Assembly (NCBI GenBank): GCA_963752045.1
Contig: CAVVWN010000008.1
Coordinates: 248,001 to 312,000 of the forward strand
DNA: 64,000 nucleotides
DNA from: DATKDF01 sp963752045
Lineage (GTDB): Bacteria > Acidobacteriota > Vicinamibacteria > Vicinamibacterales > SCN-69-37
Direction: 5' to 3'
Shown here: positions 34,495 to 42,531 of the stretch, piece after piece
Position numbering within the stretch: position 1 is the first letter of the stretch
How the letters are laid out: each line of letters begins with the position of its first letter
Notes under the pieces: model-generated
Told to the model about the DNA's origin: nothing
What the model saw: only the letters and a program-made list of their open reading frames with translations
Database searches by the model: none
Program-made: the position numbers and the translations under genes

Positions 34495-36087
34495 CTACCG
34501 CCGCTTCCACCATACCCGGATCGCGTTGCCGATGAGCAGCAGGGGGACGCCGAGGAACGCAATCCAGTTGATGCGGGCCTGCTGATCCGCCGTGAGCGCG
34601 ATGCCGCGGTTCGACGGGTCCTTGGGCCGGATCGCGATCAGGTTCTCCTGCTGCGCCAGCCAGTTGGCCATGTTCAGGTACAGGTCGCGGTTGCCCTGGA
34701 ACCCGAGCGCGCGGTTCGACGCGAAGTCGCTGTCACCCACGACGAGCAGCCGGGTTTCCGCGCGCGGGGCCGCCGGGGTCTCCGGTTCTTCGGGTGTGGG
34801 TTCCGGCGCCGGCGGTATTACCGACACGGCGGCGGCAATCGACACCGGTCCGGCCGTGTCGCCGGCGTCCAGGTTCCGTTCGGTCTCGCCGCTGGCGAAC
34901 AGACGCTTCAGGTCCGATTCCGCCCAGCTCTGCGGGCTCGTCTCGACCACCCGCTGCGCGAGCCGGCCCTCGACGCCACCCTCGATCGGGGCCGCCGATC
35001 TCGCGAGGGGAAAGCCGGTCATCAGCCGGAACCGCTCGGTGATGGGATGCGGCGTCGGCGCGCCGACCGGTGTCAGCTCGTTCGTGCCCAGCAACTGTCC
35101 GACGCCGCTCACGTCAACGGCCACGTCGTTGCCGACGGCGATGCCGTAGTCACGCGCGAGCGCGATCAGCCCGGAAGGCTCCGGCGCGTCGGCCTCGTCT
35201 GGCGGGTCGATGAGCAGCATGACCTTGCCCTGCCGGTCCAGGTAGTCCCGAATGGCCTGGAGCTCCGGGGCCAGCAGGTCCGTTTTCGGCCCGGCGACCA
35301 CGAGCATGGTGGCATCGGCGGGCACGGCTCCGTCGGGCTGCTGGATGAGCGTCACGGTCTCGATCTCGAAGTTGTCGCTCTTGAGGCCGTCGGCGATCCC
35401 GCTGTAGCCATCGACGTCGCTCGCCATCGGGTCGCGCTCGCCATGGCCCTGGACGAAGTAGATCTTCTTGGCCTGGCCCTCGATGGCCTTCTTGAGCGCG
35501 TTGGTGAGGCTCTGCTCGTCGGCGGTCGTCGTCCGTTCGACGCGCCCGTTGTACTCGAACACGACCGTGCCGTATTGCTGCACTTCGTAGCGCCTGGCCG
35601 CGGTCGGGTCGCGGTCGGGATCGATGTATTCGACCGACACCTGGCTCGACTCGTAGGCGTACTGCTCGAGCCGATCGCGCAGCTGGATCTCGCTGCCGTC
35701 CGAGGAGCGGTAGAACGCCTTGATGACGACCGGCTGGTCGAGCGACCGCAGAATCTGCCTGGTCTGGTCGGAGAGCGAGAACTGACTGCCTTCGGTCAGG
35801 TCCCAGCGCTGGTTCTGCCGGTTGGCGATCCAGTTGATGGCCACGAGGATCGCGAGAAACAGGATGACGCTGCCGGCGGCGATCGACCCGTACCGCACGT
35901 TGCGGCCCTGGAACGACCGGGCGATGTCCCGCCACTGGCTGAGCGAGTACAGCCCGACGACGACCAGGCCCGCCATGGCCAGCCGCTGGGTCCACTCCTG
36001 CAGCTCGGGCCGGATGAACCGCAGGACCACGGCCGCGAGGACGAGGACGACGCCGAGCCAGCCGAGGAGTCCGACTACGCGTTTCAC
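34495..36087 (-). CDS. GldG-family ABC transporter auxiliary protein
   Basis: 530 residues. TM helices at about 5-23, 34-50 and 66-85, then an extracytoplasmic ABC_transp_aux domain (RQILRSLDQPVVIKAFYRSS, VEYIDPDRDP, KKIYFVQGHGERDP, LVVAGPKTDLL), a Pro/Glu-rich linker (PAPEPTPEEPETPAAP), DSDFASNRALGFQGNRDLYL, and a C-terminal TM ending in RRR. GldG-type proteins form an ABC complex with GldF-type permease and GldA-type ATPase, both encoded upstream. Known in gliding Bacteroidota but widespread in non-gliding bacteria. GTG 36087 follows the permease stop by 2 bp and is preferred to GTG 36102. Confidence 0.88.
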   Translation of the reverse strand: MKRVVGLLGWLGVVLVLAAVVLRFIRPELQEWTQRLAMAGLVVVGLYSLSQWRDIARSFQGRNVRYGSIAAGSVILFLAILVAINWIANRQNQRWDLTEGSQFSLSDQTRQILRSLDQPVVIKAFYRSSDGSEIQLRDRLEQYAYESSQVSVEYIDPDRDPTAARRYEVQQYGTVVFEYNGRVERTTTADEQSLTNALKKAIEGQAKKIYFVQGHGERDPMASDVDGYSGIADGLKSDNFEIETVTLIQQPDGAVPADATMLVVAGPKTDLLAPELQAIRDYLDRQGKVMLLIDPPDEADAPEPSGLIALARDYGIAVGNDVAVDVSGVGQLLGTNELTPVGAPTPHPITERFRLMTGFPLARSAAPIEGGVEGRLAQRVVETSPQSWAESDLKRLFASGETERNLDAGDTAGPVSIAAAVSVIPPAPEPTPEEPETPAAPRAETRLLVVGDSDFASNRALGFQGNRDLYLNMANWLAQQENLIAIRPKDPSNRGIALTADQQARINWIAFLGVPLLLIGNAIRVWWKRR

Positions 36088-36089
36088 GA

Positions 36090-36871
36090 CTAGCCCCTCC
36101 ACCGCTCGGAGTCCACCGACTTCAGCGTCAGGAACAGCCCGAACGAGATGAAACTCAGGTAATAAATCACGTGCTTCGTGTCGATGACGCCCTTGCCGAA
36201 GTCGTCGAAGTGCTGCGTGATCGAGAGGTACTGGAGCAGGGCGCCGGTCGTCGGCCCGGCTCCGTCGGCCATCCAGTCCGATGATCCAGAGCAGGAGCGC
36301 GACGCACGAACGTCGCGGCGCCGGCCACCATCTGGTTCTTGGTCGTGCTCGAGATGAACAGGCCCAGCGAGATGAAGCAGCTGCCGAGCAGCAGCAGTCC
36401 GAGGTAGCCCGACACGAGCGGCAGCCACTCCGGATCGCCGTAAACGAACAGGAAGCTGATGTAGACGAGCGTCACGGCCAGGAGCGCCACGTACAGTCCG
36501 ACTGCGCCGAGGAACTTGCCCAGGATGATCTCGACGTCGGTGATCGGCGACGTCAGCAGCAGCTCGATCGTGCCCGATCGTTTCTCCTCGGCGTAGGTCC
36601 GCATCGTGATCATTGGCAGCAGGAACAGGATGATCACGCTCGCGTTGCCAAGGAGCGGCCTGACCATCTGCATGTTGACGTTCATGGCCGGCGGCGCGCC
36701 GCCGAACTGGGCCTGCATGCTCTGCTGCACGAAGAACTGCAGGTAGGTGACGAAGAAGTAGCCGAACAGGAACGCGAAGAACCCCATCAGCACCCACGCC
36801 ATGGGCGACGCGAAGTAGCTGCGCAGCTCCTTGCCGGCGATGGCGCTGATGTTCCGGATGCTGTTACCCAT
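36090..36871 (-). CDS. ABC transporter permease (GldF/ABC-2 type), two apparent frameshifts
   Basis: Read with one base removed at 36305 and one at 36277 this gives 259 residues, as expected for an ABC-2 permease: MGNSIRNISAIAGKELRSYF, helices at FLFGYFFVTYLQFFV, VIILFLLPMITMRTYAEEKR (the conserved EEKRSGTIELLLTSP follows), LGAVGLYVALLAVTLVYISF, LGLLLLGSCFISLGLFISS, TFVVALLLWIIGWMADG and YYLSFISFGLFLTLKS. Without correction the frame breaks inside the fifth helix. Both shifts are single insertions, as in the other broken genes here. It overlaps the ATPase gene by 8 bp and precedes gldG. Confidence 0.88.
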
Positions 36872-37859
36872 GGTGCACCTCTGCCTGCGCCGTGCCGCCA
36901 GCGGCGGCCGAGGCCGCGCCGGCGGCTTCCTCGGTGGTCAGCTGCAGGAAGATCTCCTCGAGGCTCAGGCGCAGCGGCCGAAGCTCGAGCAGGCCCCAGC
37001 CCCGATCGACCACGGCCCGCGCCACGTCGCGGCGCACGTCCTGATGCGGTCCGGACTCGATCTCGTAGCCGATGGCCGACCCGTGTCGTTCGGTGACCGC
37101 GACGTGTTCGACGCCCGGAACGGCCTGGAGCTCGGCGGACGCGTCGTCGCTGCCGTCGACCAGCACGTAGAGCGTGGCCGCGCCCTCCAGCTGGTGCGTC
37201 AGGTTGTCGGGCGTATCGACGGCCACGACGCGCCCCTTGTTGATGATGACGACGCGCTGGCACGTCTGGGCGACCTCGGGCAGGATGTGCGTGCTCAGCA
37301 CGATGGTGTGGTCGCCTGCCAGGCTGCGGATGAGATCGCGCGTCTCGATGATCTGCTTCGGATCGAGGCCGGCCGTCGGCTCGTCGAGGATGAGGACCTC
37401 GGGATCGTGGATGAGCGCCTGGGCGAGGCCCACGCGCTGCCGGTATCCCTTCGACAGCTTGCCGCAGTGCCGCTCGGCCATGTCGTCGACGTGCGTGCGC
37501 TTCATCACATGGTCCACGCGCATGGCGCGGTCGGCCTTCGAGAGCCCCGATGTCTTGATGCGGGCGACGAACGCGAGGTACTCGCGGACCGTCATGTCCG
37601 GGTAGAGCGGCGGAGTTTCCGGGAGGTAGCCAATCCGCCGCTTGGCCTCGATCGGGTTGCTGAACACATCGAATCCGGCCACGACGGCATGGCCCTCGGT
37701 GGCCGGCATGTACCCCGTCAGCACGCGCATCGTCGTCGTCTTCCCGGCCCCGTTCGGGCCAAGGAAGCCGAGGATTTCGCCTTTCTCGACACGGAAACTC
37801 ACGTCGTCGACGGCCGTAAATGGACCGTAGCGCTTCGTGAGGTGCTGAACCTCGATCAT
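36864..37859 (-). CDS. ABC transporter ATP-binding protein (GldA type)
   Basis: 331 residues starting IEVQHLTKRYGPF. Walker A GPNGAGKTTTMRVL (about 36-49), Q-loop region GYLPETPPLYPDMTVREYL, signature LSKGYRQRVGLAQAL, Walker B VLILDEPTAGLD, switch His in LSTHILPE. The C-terminal extension (about 220-331) is typical of ABC-2 exporters. ATG 37859 is chosen because the longer upstream frame has no family sequence. The substrate is unknown. Transcribed first in the minus-strand operon ATPase-permease-GldG-DUF4340-dacB. Confidence 0.93.
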   Translation of the reverse strand: MIEVQHLTKRYGPFTAVDDVSFRVEKGEILGFLGPNGAGKTTTMRVLTGYMPATEGHAVVAGFDVFSNPIEAKRRIGYLPETPPLYPDMTVREYLAFVARIKTSGLSKADRAMRVDHVMKRTHVDDMAERHCGKLSKGYRQRVGLAQALIHDPEVLILDEPTAGLDPKQIIETRDLIRSLAGDHTIVLSTHILPEVAQTCQRVVIINKGRVVAVDTPDNLTHQLEGAATLYVLVDGSDDASAELQAVPGVEHVAVTERHGSAIGYEIESGPHQDVRRDVARAVVDRGWGLLELRPLRLSLEEIFLQLTTEEAAGAASAAAGGTAQAEVHHG

Positions 37860-38073
37860 GCGCGCCTCTTTTCTCCGCTCGTTGACTTGCGTTCCGGCGG
37901 GCCCGGAGCCGGGCCGCCGACCGTGGCTTTCCGGGTGAACCGGAAAGCGGCGTCTGTCCTTCTTGCTGCCAACCAGAAATCCTAGTGTCAGCCCAAAAGT
38001 CGTGTCAACTTCGATGAACACTGCGTCGAATGCGCTCGGGGAAGTTCAATGCCCCCGGCCGGCCCGTCGAGGG

Positions 38074-38101
38074 TTGACATATGAACATCTGCTCATATAT
38101 T
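38074..38101 (+). promoter_or_regulatory. promoter of the arsR-zntA operon
   Basis: TTGACA (38074-38079), 16-bp spacer, TATATT (38096-38101): the strongest sigma-70-type promoter in the window. The arsR ATG (38110) lies only 8 bases after the -10, so the transcript should be leaderless. The rest of the 37860-38073 divergent gap shows no gene. Confidence 0.8.
38079..38098. promoter_or_regulatory. ArsR/SmtB-type operator
   Basis: ATATGAACATCTGCTCATAT is a near-perfect inverted repeat matching the ATGAACA-n2-TGTTCAT-like 12-2-12 operators of SmtB/CzrA/CadC regulators. It sits between and over the -35 and -10 elements, so bound repressor would block RNA polymerase. The regulator gene starts 11 bp downstream. 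Confidence 0.8.
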
Positions 38102-38109
38102 CATGGTTC

Positions 38110-38511
38110 ATGACTGTGACAACCGGCAGACTGCGTGCTGCTCGAGACGAGGCCCTCTGCAGCGAGCGCCACGGCGCCGACGCCGCAGCGCTCGAGCGAG
38201 TCTCGGCGCAGCTCCTCCCGGCGAGTGCGGTCCAGCAGGTGGCCGATGTTTTCAGGCTCCTGGGTGACCCCACCCGGGTCCGGCTGGTCGACGCGCTGAC
38301 GCACGGTGAGCGTTGTGTCTGCGACCTGGCGGCCCTTGTGGGGATCAGCGAGTCGGCGGTCTCGCACCAACTGCGGCTCTTGCGGGCCGCGCGCCTCGTC
38401 CGCGTGCGGCGGGCCGGCCGGCTGGCTTACTACGCGCTCGACGACCATCACGTCGTCGGCCTCCTTCACGACACCCGAAAGCACGTCGAGGAGGATCTCG
38501 CCCGTGAGTGA
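38110..38511 (+). CDS. ArsR/SmtB-family metal-responsive repressor
   Basis: 133-residue winged-helix repressor: VADVFRLLGDPTRVRLVDAL, the alpha3 sensor region ERCVCDLAAL with two Cys, recognition helix SESAVSHQLRLLRAARLV, wing RRAGRLAYYAL. The C-terminal alpha5 helix reads DDHHVVGLLHDTRKHVEEDL, close to the D-x-H...H-x-x-H zinc site of CzrA/SmtB. Metal binding should release the operator and induce the downstream ATPase gene. ATG 38110 is right after the promoter; longer frames upstream would start before it. The stop overlaps zntA by 8 bp. Zn, Cd or Pb are likely inducers (inference from both sensor sites). Confidence 0.92.
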   Translation: MTVTTGRLRAARDEALCSERHGADAAALERVSAQLLPASAVQQVADVFRLLGDPTRVRLVDALTHGERCVCDLAALVGISESAVSHQLRLLRAARLVRVRRAGRLAYYALDDHHVVGLLHDTRKHVEEDLARE

Positions 38512-40462
38512 GGCCTGCTGCGGCGAGGTCTGCGAGGTTCCCGCACCGGCGAAACCCGCGGTCCGTTTCGAGGGTTGGCGCCGCATCGGCGTGGCCGGGC
38601 TGGCCATTGTCGGGGGATGGGCGCTCTCGGCTGCCGGCCAGACGCTCACGTCGAGCGCCGCCTACCTCGGCGCCATCGCGCTCGTCATCCACCTGCCGTT
38701 TCTGCGGGCCTGGCGCTCGGCGCGCGCACGCTCGCTCGACATCAACGTGCTCATGGTCATCGCCGTGTCGGGCGCGCTCGTCCTTGGCGAGTGGCTGGAA
38801 GCCGCGACCGTGATCTGGCTTTTTGCCATTGCCCAGCGGCTCGAAGCGCGCAGCACGGACCGGGCACGTCATGCGATTCGTTCCCTGATGACCCTCTCGC
38901 CGGCCATGGCCCTCGTTCGCCGTGACGGTCTCGACCGCGAAGTGCCCGCCGGGGCCGTGCTCGTCGGCGATCTGGTCATCGTCAAGCCTGGCGCGCGCAT
39001 TCCCGTTGACGGCAGCGTTGCGCGTGGCGTGTCGTCGGTCAATCAGGCCCCGATCACCGGCGAGGCGTGGCCGGCCGAGAAGGGGCCGGGCGACGAGGTG
39101 TTTGCCGGCACGATCAACGGCGCCGGAGCGCTCGAGGTGCGCGTGACCCGGCCGGTGGCCGATACGACGCTCGCGCACATCGTGCGGCTCGTCGAGCAGG
39201 CGCAGCGCCAGCGCGCGCCCGTCCAGACATTCGTGGACCGCTTCGCGCGCGTGTACACGCCGGTTGTCGTCGCCCTCGGCGCGCTTCTGGCTGTTGTACC
39301 GCCGCTCGTTGGGGGAGGGGAGTTCTCGATCTGGGCGTACCGGGGGATCGCGCTGCTCGTCGTGGCGTGCCCGTGCGCGCTCGTCATCTCGACACCGGTG
39401 TCCATCGTGTCGGCGCTCACGGCCGCGGCACGGGCGGGTGTGCTCGTCAAGGGCGGGGCGCACCTCGAGCGGCTCGCAGCCGTGCGGTGCATCGCCTTCG
39501 ACAAGACCGGCACCCTCACGGAGGGACGATTGACCGTTACGGACGTGCTCGGCGTCGACGAGGTGTCGACCGAGGGCGTGCTCGAAGTCGCGGCCGCCCT
39601 CGAATCACGTTCCGAGCATCCGATCGGCCGGGCCATCGTGGCTCACGCCGCAACGGCCGGTATTGCCGTCGAGCCCGGCACCGCCTACCGTGCGCTGCCA
39701 GGTCTCGGAGCCGAAGCGACCGTGGCCGAGCTCCCGGCCGTCGTCGGGTCCCACCGCCTGTTCGAAGAGCGGGAGCTCTGCACGCCGTCGCTGCACGCGC
39801 GCATTGGTGAGGTCGAGCGACGGGGCGCGAACCTGGTCCTCGTCGGCCGGGCCGGCTCGCCGCTCGGCGTCATCGGATTCACCGACGACATTCGTCCGGA
39901 CGGCCCTCGGGCCATCGCGGCGCTCCGGCGGGAGGGCATCCGGGAAGTCGTGCTCCTCACCGGCGACAGCGAGGCGCATGCCCAGGCTGTCAAGGCGGGG
40001 GTGGGGCTCGACGAAGCGCGCGCGGGCATGATGCCCGATGACAAAGTGCGCGCCATTGACGAGCTCAGGCGTCGGCATGGTGCGGTCGCCATGGTCGGCG
40101 ATGGCGTCAACGACGCCCCGGCGCTCGCCGCCGCCGATGTCGGCATCGCGATGGGCGCCGCCGGTAGCGACGTCGCGCTCGAGACGGCCGATGTCGCGCT
40201 CATGTCCGATGACCTGCTCCGCCTGCCGTTCGCGCTCAGCCTCGCGCGCGCCGCGCTCCGCAACATCCGCGTCAACGTGGCGCTCGCGCTGGGACTCAAG
40301 CTTGCGTTCGTGGGCCTTGCGGCCGCCGGCCTGGCCACGCTCTGGATGGCCGTCCTTGCCGACACCGGCGCCTCGCTCATCGTCACGGCCAATGGCCTGC
40401 GCCTGCTCCGGTACGCACCTGCCGAGGAGCCCGTGGCGCCGCCCTCGGCGCAGGCCGCTTGA
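38504..40462 (+). CDS. zntA: Zn/Cd/Pb-exporting P1B-type ATPase (ZntA-like)
   Basis: 652 residues from GTG 38504. A short Cys-rich N-terminus (EACCGEVCEV) replaces the usual full HMA domain. Helices follow, then actuator motif ITGEA, metal-site helix VVACPCALVIS, phosphorylation DKTGTLTEG, HP motif SEHPIGRAI, and MVGDGVNDAPAL. The last helix pair holds ADTGASLIVTANGLRLLR, the Asp-Gly variant typical of Zn/Cd/Pb (P1B-2) pumps rather than Cu pumps. It exports divalent soft metals from the cytoplasm. Co-transcribed with and presumably controlled by the ArsR protein. Confidence 0.93.
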   Translation: MSEACCGEVCEVPAPAKPAVRFEGWRRIGVAGLAIVGGWALSAAGQTLTSSAAYLGAIALVIHLPFLRAWRSARARSLDINVLMVIAVSGALVLGEWLEAATVIWLFAIAQRLEARSTDRARHAIRSLMTLSPAMALVRRDGLDREVPAGAVLVGDLVIVKPGARIPVDGSVARGVSSVNQAPITGEAWPAEKGPGDEVFAGTINGAGALEVRVTRPVADTTLAHIVRLVEQAQRQRAPVQTFVDRFARVYTPVVVALGALLAVVPPLVGGGEFSIWAYRGIALLVVACPCALVISTPVSIVSALTAAARAGVLVKGGAHLERLAAVRCIAFDKTGTLTEGRLTVTDVLGVDEVSTEGVLEVAAALESRSEHPIGRAIVAHAATAGIAVEPGTAYRALPGLGAEATVAELPAVVGSHRLFEERELCTPSLHARIGEVERRGANLVLVGRAGSPLGVIGFTDDIRPDGPRAIAALRREGIREVVLLTGDSEAHAQAVKAGVGLDEARAGMMPDDKVRAIDELRRRHGAVAMVGDGVNDAPALAAADVGIAMGAAGSDVALETADVALMSDDLLRLPFALSLARAALRNIRVNVALALGLKLAFVGLAAAGLATLWMAVLADTGASLIVTANGLRLLRYAPAEEPVAPPSAQAA

Positions 40463-40484
40463 CAAAACCGGGACGCCGGGTCGC

Positions 40485-40490
40485 TATAAT
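40485..40490 (+). promoter_or_regulatory. -10 element upstream of the LysW-like gene
   Basis: A perfect TATAAT. A perfect TTGACA (40459-40464, overlapping the zntA stop) is upstream, but the spacer is 20 bp, longer than the usual 17, so use of that -35 is doubtful. An AAGGAG Shine-Dalgarno sequence follows at 40509-40514. Confidence 0.6.
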
Positions 40491-40519
40491 CGGGCGAGGC
40501 TTGTCTTCAAGGAGTGCGT

Positions 40520-40786
40520 ATGGCGACCTGTCCGGAATGCGATGCCCAGATCGAAGTCGACGATGACGATCTCGAGGAAATGGAAGTCGGTGATCCCTGG
40601 GACTGTGACGCGTGCGGCAGCCACCTGCGGGTGGCGAGTCTCGAGCCGCTCGAGTTCGATCCGGACGAGGATGACGACGACGACGAGGACGAGGACGAAA
40701 AGGAAGAGGTCGCCTCCGAGGACGATGACCTCGGCGACCTCGACGACGGCGACGACGAGGAGGATTCGGGAGACTGGGACGAGTGA
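40520..40786 (+). CDS. LysW-like amino-group carrier protein with extended acidic tail
   Basis: 88-residue, very acidic protein. Two CxxC knuckles (C4/C7 in ATCPECDAQIEVD, C29/C32 in WDCDACGSHLRV) and the following SLEPLEFDPDE match LysW, the carrier that holds aminoadipate or glutamate on its C-terminal Glu during lysine/ornithine synthesis. LysW normally ends EDWGE at about 54 residues. This protein ends GDWDE after about 35 extra Asp/Glu-rich residues. The terminal Glu is kept. ATG 40520 has AAGGAG at 5 bases. The stop overlaps the larE-like start (GTGA). No lysX, lysZ, lysY, lysJ or lysK genes are in the window, so a different use of the carrier is possible. Confidence 0.75.
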   Translation: MATCPECDAQIEVDDDDLEEMEVGDPWDCDACGSHLRVASLEPLEFDPDEDDDDDEDEDEKEEVASEDDDLGDLDDGDDEEDSGDWDE

Positions 40787-41631
40787 CCGTCTCGACGCCT
40801 GCGGCGGTGGACCATGACCTTCGCCGCCGTGAAGCGGCGCTCGTCGAACGTCTGAGAGGCTTGGCCTCGGTCGTCGTGGCCTACAGCGGCGGCGTCGATT
40901 CTGCCTACCTGGCGTGGGTCGCCACTCGCGAACTGGGCGCGCGCGCGCTCGCGGTCACGGCCGACAGTCCCAGCTATCCGGATCGCCATCGCCGGCTGGC
41001 GATGGCGACGGCGCGCGAGTTCGGGCTCCAGCACGAGATCATCCGCACCGATGAGATGGCACGGCCGGCCTATCGCGCCAACTCCGTGGACCGGTGCTTC
41101 CACTGCAAGGACGAGTTGTACTCGCACCTCACGGTGCTCGCACGCGCCCGTGGGTTCAACGCCGTTGTTGACGGCAGCAACGCCGACGACCGCGGCGACT
41201 ACCGGCCCGGCCGGCGCGCTGCCCGCCAGTTCGGCGTCATCAGCCCCCTCGACGAGGCCGGCCTCGGCAAGGCCGACATCCGCACCCTCGCACGCGAAGC
41301 GTCGCTCTCCGTGTGGGACGAGCCTGCCTCGGCGTGCCTGTCGTCCCGCATTCCCTACCAGTCAGAGGTGACGCCGGAGAAACTGCGGGTCATCGAGGCA
41401 GCCGAGGAAGCCGTGCGCGCGCTGGGCTTTCGTGTCGTACGGGTTCGGCACCACGGCGAGCTGGCGCGGATCGAGGTCGGTGCCGATGAGCTCCGACGCG
41501 CGGCCGACCCGGTCGTCGCCAACGCGCTCGAACGAGCCCTGCGAGAGGTCGGCTTCACCCGTGTCACGGTCGACCCGCGCGGCTACCGTCTCGGAAGCCT
41601 GAACGAGGGGCTTCGCCTGACGCAGGTGTAA
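40783..41631 (+). CDS. LarE-like ATP-dependent sacrificial sulfur transferase
   Basis: 282-residue PP-loop protein of the LarE family. In lactate racemase maturation, LarE adenylates and thiolates the nickel-pincer precursor. Visible features: PP-loop VVAYSGGVDSAYL (about 31-43), VTADSPSYP, DRCFHCKDELY (C105, C108), DGSNADDRGDYRPG, and PASACLSSRIPY with C185 at the position of the sulfur-donating Cys. Three cysteines would also fit the iron-sulfur-dependent LarE variants. It is translationally coupled to the LysW-like gene. larB, larC and larA are not seen here. Family call strong, physiological partner open. Confidence 0.88.
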   Translation: MTVSTPAAVDHDLRRREAALVERLRGLASVVVAYSGGVDSAYLAWVATRELGARALAVTADSPSYPDRHRRLAMATAREFGLQHEIIRTDEMARPAYRANSVDRCFHCKDELYSHLTVLARARGFNAVVDGSNADDRGDYRPGRRAARQFGVISPLDEAGLGKADIRTLAREASLSVWDEPASACLSSRIPYQSEVTPEKLRVIEAAEEAVRALGFRVVRVRHHGELARIEVGADELRRAADPVVANALERALREVGFTRVTVDPRGYRLGSLNEGLRLTQV

Positions 41632-41637
41632 GCGGTC

Positions 41638-42396
41638 TCAGGCCTGCGGCCCGTGGCTGGCCGGTTTGCGTGCCACGCAGAAGAGCGACGTCCCGACCGG
41701 CAGATTCGAGATTCTCAGGAGCTGTCCCTCGGCGCGCATCAGCCAATCGAACACGAGATTGACGGGACCGATGGGCACCGTCAGGTCCGACTCGGACGGC
41801 TCGGCAGCGCGGCCGGTCAGTCGGTCGAGCGTGCGGACGACGAGGGCCACCGGAAACGTGATCATGTTGGTGAAGGTGAGTCGTTCGATCGAGAATCCCG
41901 CGCCGGTCAGCAGGGCCCTCAGACGATTGGGGGTGTAGCGGCGCTGTTCGTGTGTGAGCGCTGAATGCGATCCGCGGAGCATGTCGAGCGCCGCCACGTT
42001 GACGAGCGCCACTCCGCCTGGCTTGAGCACGCGCCACATTTCCGCCACGGCCTCTGCCTCGGTCTGGTCGTCGAGGCAGTAGAGCACGTCGAACGAGGTG
42101 GCCACGTCGGCGCTGCGGTCGGCGAGCGGCAATGCCGCCACGGAACCCCGCACGAGGCGCCGCCCGTGTGCCCGGCCAACCGACAGTCCGCCGGGCGTGA
42201 GCTCGACGCCCACGGGGCGGCCGAACTCCGCGAGCCAGTCCAGATTGCGTCCCGTTCCGGCGCCGCAGTCGACGATCCAGCCGGCCTCCCGGTCGTCGAG
42301 TGCGGCCGCGAGCGACCGGGCGGCGTTGCGGCGGAGCGCGCGGAACCAGAAGTGGTCGTTCTCGGCCCGGGCCGTCGCGCTGAGCATCCGCTCCAT
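41638..42396 (-). CDS. SAM-dependent methyltransferase
   Basis: 252-residue class I methyltransferase. HFWFRALRRNAARSL, motif I IVDCGAGTGRNLDWL (about 40-54), GVELTPGG, LPLADRSADVATSFDVLYCL, EMWRVLKPGGVALVNV, then a C-terminal region with RYTPNRLRALLTGAGF. Resembles Methyltransf_11/UbiE-like enzymes acting on small molecules. Substrate unknown. ATG 42396 is chosen since the frame upstream is low-complexity Arg/Gly sequence antisense to the Pal proline-rich region. It converges with larE with a 6-bp gap. Confidence 0.85.
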   Translation of the reverse strand: MERMLSATARAENDHFWFRALRRNAARSLAAALDDREAGWIVDCGAGTGRNLDWLAEFGRPVGVELTPGGLSVGRAHGRRLVRGSVAALPLADRSADVATSFDVLYCLDDQTEAEAVAEMWRVLKPGGVALVNVAALDMLRGSHSALTHEQRRYTPNRLRALLTGAGFSIERLTFTNMITFPVALVVRTLDRLTGRAAEPSESDLTVPIGPVNLVFDWLMRAEGQLLRISNLPVGTSLFCVARKPASHGPQA

Positions 42397-42531
42397 GGCG
42401 GGGATTATCCTCCGCCCTCGTGGCGCCGAAAAGACGGTTGCGTTGACAGGCTTCCGGATGGCGCTTAAGCTCGGCATCGACGATCTGAGGCGCGACGACG
42501 GAGGTTCCGTGTTCATGCGAGGGAGCGTGCG

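Noticed and set aside
40459..40490. Full consensus sigma-70 promoter TTGACA/TATAAT before the LysW-like gene
   Set aside because: Both hexamers are perfect but the 20-bp spacer is outside the normal range, so only the -10 element is annotated.
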